This document shows, piece after piece, positions 54,399 to 60,792 of a DNA stretch of 60,792 bases. Origin of the DNA: Calothrix sp. MO_192.B10 (lineage in GTDB: Bacteria; Cyanobacteriota; Cyanobacteriia; Cyanobacteriales; Nostocaceae); assembly GCA_030065055.1 (NCBI GenBank), contig JASJDS010000004.1:1-60792 (forward strand), written 5' to 3'. Made by a program: the position numbers and the translations under genes. The stretch's first letter is position 1, and each line of letters starts with the position of its first letter. The notes beneath the pieces are model-generated. The model was not told the DNA's origin. It searched no databases and saw only the letters and a program-made list of their open reading frames with translations.

Positions 54399-54838
54399 GT
54401 GTATTTAGAAACAACCCTTTCAATCTGATCTACTAATCTCCTTGATTTCAGTCCCTGCCTCCTGAGTTACATCAATAAAATCCGCATCACCAGGTCAGAT
54501 TTTAAGCTTTTTAGAGGCTGAAACGACCAATCTTAGCTAAGGATTTCATCACCTTGAAAGGGAGGGTATTCATAACATAGGTATTGACAAAAAATCAAAA
54601 ATATGGTATATTATTTTGGCTTAAATAAATACACTTTTTGCAAGTTTTCAGAGGTCATCGCCACGTCAGGATTCTTTCTGAAGCTGCTCTTGAAAAAGGC
54701 TCAAACAAAGAATTTTTGTTAATACACACTAAGGTCAATTTGTACTGTGCCTAAGTCCTAATATTCCTTGATTGAAACAACATATAATATAAAGATAAGA
54801 TTGTCCCCATTTTGACTAATTAATCAGGTTATGCATCA
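54399..54838. other. 440-base spacer, nothing recognised
   Basis: AT-rich with no repeats of the families seen elsewhere. TTGACAAAAAATCAAAAATATGGTATATTAT at about 54584-54614 contains TTGACA and TATATT-like strings about 20 bases apart, a possible but poorly spaced promoter for the GH15-like gene. Confidence 0.4.
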
Positions 54839-56149
54839 ATGCTAGTTATTCATCAAGAGAAACTTCTAGAAATTATCAAGTACAGGTTTACTAATTGTGA
54901 TATCCTCAAACTTTCTGCATTCCTAAATGACAGAAAAACTTTTATCTTTCCTACCTTAGACAATGGCTTATTTCCTGCCGCAGCAGTAAGCACTGATACA
55001 GAATATATAGGTTATGCAAATGTCTGGTTAAGAGACAATATTTTCCTCGCTTACTCTCACTATGTTGTTGGTCAATTGGAAGTAGCTTTAAAAAACGTTA
55101 ACTCCTTAATGGCTTACTTCAAAAAGTATCAATGGCGTTTTGAAGGGATTATTGAAGGAAGGCTCAACCCAGACAATTTCATGGAACGCCCCCATATCCG
55201 ATTTGATGGACACAATCTTGAAGAAATTGAGCAAGACTGGAATCATGCTCAAAATGATGCTCTAGGATATTTCCTCTGGTTTTACTGCAAATTAGCTAGA
55301 GAAGGATTTCTCAATCCTCAACCAGCAGAACTGGAAATATTAGCACTTTTCCCCTTCTACTTCCAGGCTATTTCTTATTGGCAAGACGAGGATAGTGGAC
55401 ACTGGGAAGAAGATAGAAAAATCGAAGCTTCCAGTATTGGAGTGGTGATAGCAGGACTCAAGTCACTAAAACAGCTACTGACAGATACTCGTTTAGCTTC
55501 TCACTGTAAATATAAGGACAAGTCTGTTAGTACCCAGTTATTGGACGAGTTAATTGATACAGGTACAGTATCGCTGAATAATATTCTCCCTTCAGAATGC
55601 ATTCAACCAGAGCCTCAAAAAAGGCGCTATGATGCTGCTTTACTCTTTTTAATCTACCCTTTGCAAATCATTGAGGGAGAGATGGCTGATCAGATTCTTG
55701 TGGATGTGGTTGAAAATCTGCAAGGTGATTATGGCATCTGTAGATACCTAGGAGATTCATTTTGGTGTCGTGATTACAAAGATATACCAGAAGAAATCCG
55801 CACCAGCATCTCCAGTGAACGCGAAGAATGGTTCAAAGACAATGGCAGAGAGTTAAGAGTAGGAGAAGAGGCTCAATGGTGCATCTTTGACCCCATTGTT
55901 TCAGCCATATGGGGAATGAAGTTCCAAAAGACTCGTCAACAAGAATATCTCGAACAGCAAACCCACTATCTCAACCGCGCTCTAGGACAACTAACAGGAA
56001 AAGACTCACCCTTTGAAGAGTTCAAGTGTCCAGAACTTTACTACCTACAAAATGGTAAATATATCCCCAATGATGCAACCCCTCTGTTGTGGACACAGGC
56101 CAATTTGAGAATTGCCTTGAAAATGATGGAGCAGAGTTTGAGCTTTTGA
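54839..56149 (+). CDS. GH15 / phosphorylase-kinase-like (alpha/alpha)6-barrel protein
   Basis: 436 residues, no signal peptide. Motifs of the glucoamylase/phosphorylase-kinase-alpha fold: GYANVWLRDNIFLAYSHYV, HAQNDALGYFLWFYCKLA, YWQDEDSGHWEEDRKIEASS and GEEAQWCIFDPIVSAIWG. The HWEE and GEEAQW acidic residues stand where GH15 enzymes have general acid and base. It could therefore hydrolyse terminal alpha-glucosidic bonds or merely bind oligosaccharides. It is shorter than secreted glucoamylases because it lacks the N-terminal beta-sandwich. Third sugar-active gene within 8 kb of the GH1 and GH31 genes. Confidence 0.8.
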   Translation: MLVIHQEKLLEIIKYRFTNCDILKLSAFLNDRKTFIFPTLDNGLFPAAAVSTDTEYIGYANVWLRDNIFLAYSHYVVGQLEVALKNVNSLMAYFKKYQWRFEGIIEGRLNPDNFMERPHIRFDGHNLEEIEQDWNHAQNDALGYFLWFYCKLAREGFLNPQPAELEILALFPFYFQAISYWQDEDSGHWEEDRKIEASSIGVVIAGLKSLKQLLTDTRLASHCKYKDKSVSTQLLDELIDTGTVSLNNILPSECIQPEPQKRRYDAALLFLIYPLQIIEGEMADQILVDVVENLQGDYGICRYLGDSFWCRDYKDIPEEIRTSISSEREEWFKDNGRELRVGEEAQWCIFDPIVSAIWGMKFQKTRQQEYLEQQTHYLNRALGQLTGKDSPFEEFKCPELYYLQNGKYIPNDATPLLWTQANLRIALKMMEQSLSF

Positions 56150-56425
56150 CTGAAAAATCAAGGACTATCCGACTAGGAGTAGGGATAAAGCGCGATGTGA
56201 AATCTCTACAACAGGTCTATTCTGGGAATATTTTCAACTTCAGGAGTCTTACTCATACTAAGTTGCATTCAAAGATAGTAGCCAGTCATTGCGACGTAAG
56301 GCAGCAATCTCATTGACTCGAACTACTATGATAGAACGCAACTTGGTATCAATCAAAAATTAGATCAATCTTCGATAGTATAATTTTTGAGGGTGATAAT
56401 CTGATGAAATCATAAGCATGAATAA

Positions 56426-57052
56426 ATGCCTACGCCTATTTATCACATAACCCATGTTCAAAATTTATTCTCTATATTCCAGTCAGGTGGATTGATAAAT
56501 AATAATAGGCTCAAACAACAACAAGTAACTTATCAGAACATTGCTCATGTCAATATTCAAGATAGACGGGCATTAATTCGTGTTCCTTGTGCAGCAGGAG
56601 GACATTTGCATGATTATGTACCTTTTTATTTTGCACCTCGTTCTCCTATGCTTTATACAATTCACAAAGGTAATGTACAAGGATATAGCGGAGGACAAGA
56701 TTTAATAGTTTACTTAGTTGCAGAAGCAGAGTTAATAGAATCTCAGAAATTAGAGTTTGCCTTCACTGATGGTCATGCAGTGATGGCGTATATCAATTTT
56801 TATGACAATCTTCAACAATTAAATGTAATTGACTGGAAACTGATGAAATCAAGATACTGGTTTAATACTGAAGACGATCCCGATCGAAAATGCCGACGAC
56901 AGGCAGAATTTTTAGTGCATCAATTTTGTCCTTGGCCATTAATAACAGAAATAGGGGTAAAAGATAATGCAGCTCAATCACAAGTTCAGCGAATATTGCA
57001 AAACTTTCATCTTCAAACCCCGGTTAAAGTTCACTCTGATTGGTATTACTAA
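56426..57052 (+). CDS. darT: DarT-type DNA ADP-ribosyltransferase toxin (DUF4433)
   Basis: 208 residues. Transfers ADP-ribose from NAD+ to bases in single-stranded DNA, blocking replication. Family signatures: YHITHVQNLFSIFQSGGL at the N-terminus (NAD-binding His), RRALIRVP, YVPFYFAPRSPMLYTI, and the catalytic Glu161 in RRQAEFLVHQF, corresponding to Glu160 of Thermus DarT. Full length for the family. The matching macro-domain antitoxin gene follows 60 bases downstream on the same strand. Such pairs serve in phage defence. The NAD-loop motifs look intact, so the toxin is probably active. Confidence 0.92.
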   Translation: MPTPIYHITHVQNLFSIFQSGGLINNNRLKQQQVTYQNIAHVNIQDRRALIRVPCAAGGHLHDYVPFYFAPRSPMLYTIHKGNVQGYSGGQDLIVYLVAEAELIESQKLEFAFTDGHAVMAYINFYDNLQQLNVIDWKLMKSRYWFNTEDDPDRKCRRQAEFLVHQFCPWPLITEIGVKDNAAQSQVQRILQNFHLQTPVKVHSDWYY

Positions 57053-57112
57053 AACAAAAATGATAAAATATAAGATTATAGCGTATTTCTCCATAATAGG
57101 CAACAATAGGAG

Positions 57113-58162
57113 ATGATTGAATTTAAACAAGGCAACCTACTGGAAGAAAAAACCGAAGCCATAGTTAACACCGTTAATTGTGTTGGTGTTATGGGCAAAG
57201 GTATTGCCTTGCAATTCAAGCGAGCTTATCCGGAAAACTTTCGTCAATATGCAAAAGCCTGTAAAGCTGGTATGGTGCAGCCAGGACGAATGTTTACTGT
57301 AGCAACGGGTAGTTTATTTAATCCCAGATATATTATTAACTTTCCCACCAAGCGTCACTGGAAGGCTAAGTCAAAAATAGAAGATATTCAAAGTGGACTG
57401 ATAGCTTTAATTGCAGAAGTTAAGCAATTAGGTATCACTTCGATAGCCATACCACCTTTGGGATGTGGAAATGGTGGCTTAAATTGGAAAGAAGTTAAAC
57501 CCCTCATAGAATCAGCTTTTGCTCAATTGCCAGATGTACAAGTAATTATCTTTGAGCCAGTAGGAGCACCAGCAGCGGAAAAAATGCCTGTTGCAACCAC
57601 AACGCCTAATATGACTCGTGGACGTGCTTTAGTGATTCGTCTACTTGAGCTATATGGGATTCCTGGTTATGAGTCAACCAAATTAGAAATTCAAAAATTA
57701 GCCTATTTCCTCCAAGAAAGTGGGGAGCCATTGAAGCTGAAGTATGAAAAACATATATATGGTCCCTACGCTCACAATCTAAATCATGTCTTAAAACATA
57801 TCGAAGGTCATTACATTCGTGGTTATGGAGATGGAAGCAGTAAAGCTGAAAGTGCGGAAATTCAAGTATTACCACAAGGTAGAGAAGCAGCAGCAGCTTT
57901 TTTGAAAACAGAACCGGAAGTTCAAAAACGTTTAGAACGAGTCAGCAATCTGATATTTGGTTTTGAAACTCCTTATGGGATGGAGTTGTTAGCCACAGTT
58001 CACTGGGTTGCAAACAAAGAATCAAATCCAGCAAAAGATAGCGAACAAGCGATTGCCTTAGTACATCAATGGAGTGATAGAAAGCGTAAGATATTTCAAC
58101 CCGAACATATTCGTAAAGCTTGGCAGCGTTTACAAGAGCAAAATTGGTTAACTTCCATCTAA
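57113..58162 (+). CDS. darG: DarG-type macro-domain antitoxin
   Basis: 349 residues. N-terminal macro domain (1-155) with GNLLEEKTEAIVNTVNCVGVMGKGIALQFK and IPPLGCGNGGL; it removes ADP-ribose from DNA. The C-terminal domain (about 165-349: ALVIRLLELYGIPGYESTKL; QKLAYFLQESGEPLKLKYEK; IYGPYAHNLNHVLKHIEG) is the DarG-specific part that binds DarT. Domain order and length are those of complete DarG proteins. Start ATG preceded by AGGAG (5-6 bases). Co-transcribed with darT. Confidence 0.93.
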   Translation: MIEFKQGNLLEEKTEAIVNTVNCVGVMGKGIALQFKRAYPENFRQYAKACKAGMVQPGRMFTVATGSLFNPRYIINFPTKRHWKAKSKIEDIQSGLIALIAEVKQLGITSIAIPPLGCGNGGLNWKEVKPLIESAFAQLPDVQVIIFEPVGAPAAEKMPVATTTPNMTRGRALVIRLLELYGIPGYESTKLEIQKLAYFLQESGEPLKLKYEKHIYGPYAHNLNHVLKHIEGHYIRGYGDGSSKAESAEIQVLPQGREAAAAFLKTEPEVQKRLERVSNLIFGFETPYGMELLATVHWVANKESNPAKDSEQAIALVHQWSDRKRKIFQPEHIRKAWQRLQEQNWLTSI

Positions 58163-58287
58163 AAGGGGAAAATATACCATCAGGAGTCTTTTGTAAAGCG
58201 ATATCTATACTTCGTTTTATCCAAATTTGATATAACTAATCAGCGAATATGCGATCGCTTTTTTGCATATAAAACTAATCAAATTAT

Positions 58288-58554
58288 TCAGAGAAATTCA
58301 AGTTGATTTCTCATCTCTTCTGGCTCAAGAATTTCCCAAATTAAAATTAAACTCGTCAATATTTCCCCAATTGAGCGCCGGTTTTGAGTGCAGTAAGCAA
58401 TTCCTGAGTGTGCAAAAGCAACCTGTTCTGCATCGGATGCAGCTATCAGTCCTGTTTCTGGTGTAGTTGTCACATCAATACCACGGCGACGCAAACCCTC
58501 TGCTATAGCATTACTAACATTTTCATCTAGATGGAATCGAATTTTCTGTGTCAC
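58288..58554 (-). pseudogene. DUF5615 PIN-like toxin with internal deletion
   Basis: 88 residues. The N-terminus (KIRFHLDENVSNAIAEGLRR) and C-terminus (SIGEI ... LIWEILEPEEMRN) match DUF5615 proteins, which are normally about 115-120 residues. At EQVAFAHSGIAYC the segment that usually contains the RVIFTQDxDFLRLH motif is missing, roughly 30 residues removed in frame. That segment carries conserved acidic residues of the PIN-like active site, so the product is probably inactive as a nuclease. The DUF433 gene overlaps by 4 bases upstream, the usual antitoxin-toxin order. Confidence 0.8.
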
Positions 58555-58745
58555 CCTCGATTCTTTAATTTCTGTTGCAGAACCGAAGGAGTTTCAGCCT
58601 GTACTTCTTTAACAAAAGCTTCTCCCTCTGCAATTTGTTGTCTAATATCATCTAGATGATCGTGGTAATAAGCTAAAGCAGCATAGACATCAGCTAAAGT
58701 GATACTGGGATAATGATAAACGATTTCATCTGGGGAAAGCCCCAC
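58551..58745 (-). pseudogene. DUF433-like antitoxin, probably 5'-truncated
   Basis: 64 residues from a GTG: GLSPDEIVYHYPSITLADVYAALAYYHDHLDD matches the C-terminal two thirds of DUF433 antitoxins. The about 30-40 N-terminal residues expected (winged-helix start) are missing. The frame continues only about ten codons upstream before a stop, into the repeat-like DNA at 58760-58800. Coupled to the DUF5615 gene by a 4-base overlap. Likely decayed together with its partner. Confidence 0.7.
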
Positions 58746-59055
58746 AACCTGCCTATGAAAATGCGGGGGTGACTAACTTCAAGGGCGCACGCAATGCGCC
58801 CCTACTGCGGCTCCTACACCTAAGCTGTCAACCATCAACTAACAACTAACAACTAACAACTAACAACTAACAACCATTTTCAAGTTAAAAGGGAAAAGTG
58901 ATTTATGAAAATAATTTTACCAATGACAAGGGCGCAAGCCGCAGTGCCTTTACAATGGATCTGCGATAGGACAAATATTTTCATCTTGTCTCCCTTGGAA
59001 ACATTCCCTACTTTACAGGACAATTTAACTGTAGGGTTTTTACGGTGAGCGAAAA
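58746..59055. other. Spacer with 'gggcgcaagccgcagtgcc'-type repeats and CAACTAA heptamers
   Basis: Two related phrases, 'caagggcgcacgcaatgcgcccctac' (58780-58806) and 'caagggcgcaagccgcagtgcc' (58926-58948), belong to a dispersed palindromic repeat also seen at 31750. CAACTAA heptamers fill about 58835-58874. No gene seen. Confidence 0.7.
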
Positions 59056-60603
59056 ATGACCATCACAACAGAGATTCTCTCCCAACTACCAGGGGATGTT
59101 GTATCTGGATTAGAACGAGCCGATCGCACTTTAGCATCTTTGAGGGCAGGTAACACAACTATACCCGTAGTCATAACGGAAGATTCACAACCCCTAGATA
59201 CGGTGGAATGGGATGTAATCATCTGTGGTGGCACTTTAGGGATTTTAATTGGTTGTGCTTTGGCTTTACGGGGAGTCAAGGTAGCTGTGATGGAAAGGGG
59301 AGTTTTACAGGGGAGGGAGCAGGAATGGAATATCTCCCGCCCAGAATTGGATGTATTGTTGGAATTAAATTTACTGACACCTGAGGAATTAGATCAAGCG
59401 ATCGCAACAGAATATAATCCAGCTAGGGTAGGTTTTGCTGGCGGTACGGAAGTTTGGGTAAAGAATGTATTAAATATTGGTGTATATCCCGCATTTTTAC
59501 TAGAAACTATTAAACAGCGATTTCTAGCTGCGGGGGGAAAGTTATTAGAACATACTCCCTTTACGGAAGCGGTGGTACATCCCAATGGGGTGATGGTAAA
59601 CCAGCAATTCTCCACCAGGCTGTTAATTGATGGTATGGGACATTTTTCCCCCATCGCCAAACAAGCCAGACAGGGGAAGAAACCCGATGCATTGTGTTTA
59701 GTGGTGGGAACTTGTGCCCAAGGTTTTCCGGAAAACACCACGGGAGACTTGTTGTTATCCTTCACAGCCATAGAAAACCAATGTCAATATTTCTGGGAAG
59801 CCTTCCCAGCTAAAGATGGTAGAACCACATACCTGTTCACCTACATGGATGCAGATCCCCAACATCTAGGATTAACTGCTTTATTCGACGAGTATTTTCG
59901 TCTCCTGCCAGAGTATCAAGGTGTGGAATTGGCGCAGCTGAATTTTCAACGAGCATTATTTGGCTTTTTTCCTTCCTATCGCCAAAGTCCTTTACAAACA
60001 CCTTGGCAGCGCATTCTATCTGTGGGGGATAGTAGCGGTAGTCAGTCGCCTCTGAGTTTTGGTGGTTTTGGTGCCATGTTGCGTCACCTCAAGCGTTTGA
60101 CTTTGGGGATTCATCAAGCACTCGAAACTGAACAATTATCAGTAAAAGCACTGAACTTACTCCAACCCTATCAACCCAGTTTAAGCGTCACCTGGCTATT
60201 CCAAAAAGCCATGAGTGTGGGGGTGAATCAAAAGATACCTAGCGATCGCATTAATCAGTTATTGTCTGCGGTGTTTGAGGAAATGCAGAACTTGGGCGAA
60301 TCGGTACTCAAGCCATTTTTGCAAGACGTGGTACAGTTTCCCGGATTAACCAAAACCCTATTAAAAACCAATTTTAGCCAGCCAATTTTAGTCATCAAAC
60401 TAATTCCCCAACTGGGTTTATTCAGTTTACTAGATTGGATGGTGCATTACATCAATTTAGGGATTTATGCTGTTTTATTTACCCTGAGTCCAATGCTAGA
60501 ACCATTGTTAAAATATTTACCTAATAAATACCTGTATTACTGGCATCGTTGGGTAGATGCTTGGAAATATGGTTCTGGTGGTGATTACTCAGAACACCAG
60601 TAA
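59056..60603 (+). CDS. cruP: CruP-type FAD-dependent lycopene-cyclase paralogue
   Basis: 515 residues. Rossmann FAD-binding site WDVIICGGTLGILIGCALAL, in which the usual GxGxxG reads GGTLGI, followed by VAVMERG. The segments QGREQEWNISRPELDVLLEL, FAGGTEVWVKNVLNIGVYP, QCQYFWEAFPAKDGRTTYLFTY and SGSQSPLSFGGFGAMLRHLK are hallmarks of the CruA/CruP flavoproteins. They fit CruP better, as conserved in cyanobacteria and chloroplasts. CruA cyclises lycopene; CruP has been tied to limiting carotenoid epoxide accumulation and its reaction is unsettled. A hydrophobic C-terminal stretch (INLGIYAVLFTLSPMLEPLL) may associate with membranes. GCG start-side context AAAAATGACC lacks a strong ribosome-binding site. 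Confidence 0.88.
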   Translation: MTITTEILSQLPGDVVSGLERADRTLASLRAGNTTIPVVITEDSQPLDTVEWDVIICGGTLGILIGCALALRGVKVAVMERGVLQGREQEWNISRPELDVLLELNLLTPEELDQAIATEYNPARVGFAGGTEVWVKNVLNIGVYPAFLLETIKQRFLAAGGKLLEHTPFTEAVVHPNGVMVNQQFSTRLLIDGMGHFSPIAKQARQGKKPDALCLVVGTCAQGFPENTTGDLLLSFTAIENQCQYFWEAFPAKDGRTTYLFTYMDADPQHLGLTALFDEYFRLLPEYQGVELAQLNFQRALFGFFPSYRQSPLQTPWQRILSVGDSSGSQSPLSFGGFGAMLRHLKRLTLGIHQALETEQLSVKALNLLQPYQPSLSVTWLFQKAMSVGVNQKIPSDRINQLLSAVFEEMQNLGESVLKPFLQDVVQFPGLTKTLLKTNFSQPILVIKLIPQLGLFSLLDWMVHYINLGIYAVLFTLSPMLEPLLKYLPNKYLYYWHRWVDAWKYGSGGDYSEHQ

Positions 60604-60792
60604 AAAAGTTGACAATAGCATCTACAATCCAAAATCCTATTAATAAGTAACTAGGTCAAATTAAATATAAAACCTCACCTCCGAAGTTTGGCGGGACGGA
60701 AACCGACACCCTTCGGGTTACGCGCTCCGCGCACGCTATGCGAGCGCCACTTTGGCGGGACGGAAACCGACACCGCCAAGTGGACTCACCGC
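60604..60792. repeat. Right-end dispersed repeats, including the inverted copy of the left-end hairpin
   Basis: 60648-60677 matches 52671-52700. 'tttggcgggacggaaaccga' occurs twice (60687 and 60751). The hairpin CCACTTTGGCGG/CCGCCAAGTGG at 60747-60783 is the reverse complement of 1299-1335. The bases CTCACCG that follow continue the match up to the tnpB start region, so another tnpB-type element could begin just beyond the edge. Confidence 0.8.

Overview
The window is chromosomal-type DNA from a cyanobacterium, most likely a filamentous, heterocyst-type (Nostocales-like) lineage. Evidence: the HIP1 octamer GCGATCGC occurs throughout, AT-rich intergenic spacers are filled with short tandem heptamer/octamer repeats and palindromic dispersed repeats, and several genes are cyanobacterial hallmarks: rpaA (circadian output regulator), cpcT (phycobiliprotein lyase), cruP (lycopene-cyclase paralogue), a COP23 protein, and a valyl-tRNA synthetase carrying the cyanobacterial membrane-anchor (CAAD) insertion. 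No rRNA, tRNA, CRISPR array or phage module was seen. Both window ends carry the same inverted repeat in opposite orientation (next to a leftward tnpB on the left), so the window may be a contig that stopped at multi-copy repeats.

Layout. 1-1.3 kb: partial IS200/IS605-type tnpB running off the left edge. 1.9-8.7 kb: a signalling cluster of ParA/MinD-like ATPase, glutaminase, a Cache-HAMP-PAS-PAS protein and a Cache-HAMP-cyclase-like protein whose catalytic residues are largely replaced; then a MscS channel with a cNMP-binding-like domain. 10.6-17.2 kb: housekeeping (hypothetical, valS, gpmI, secG). 17.3-25.2 kb: secreted metalloprotease, rpaA, carotenoid oxygenase, an overlapping pair of uncharacterised genes and an alkaline-phosphatase-fold lipoprotein lacking the usual zinc histidines. 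25.7-33.2 kb: COP23 protein, a trypsin-like protease, two trypsin-WD40 fusions (14 and 7 blades) and a convergent Ser/Thr kinase. 33.7-42.9 kb: a multi-GAF histidine-kinase-like protein, a secreted RTX/BNR-propeller protein, a TPR protein and cpcT.

43.6-56.1 kb: an accessory metabolic region. A patatin lipase sits next to a GMC oxidoreductase. It is followed by a GH1 beta-glucosidase-like protein with a circularly permuted solute-binding-protein (SBP_bac_3) domain inserted into the barrel, a GH31 enzyme resembling sulfoquinovosidase, an uncharacterised membrane protein and a GH15/phosphorylase-kinase-like protein. 56.4-58.7 kb: a DarT-DarG DNA ADP-ribosylation toxin-antitoxin pair and a decayed DUF433/DUF5615 toxin-antitoxin pair. 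59.1-60.6 kb: cruP.

Two genome-wide themes stand out. First, several genes end inside repeat DNA, so that C-terminal tails or stop codons are repeat-encoded (MscS, a trypsin-like protease, the carotenoid oxygenase, perhaps glutaminase). Second, there are several families of short hairpin or MITE-like elements, including a 56-bp element present four times with conserved 12-bp inverted ends; two copies share flanks but have the 32-nt core in opposite orientations. The strongest candidate for something undescribed is the GH1/permuted-SBP chimera and the glycosidase cluster around it.
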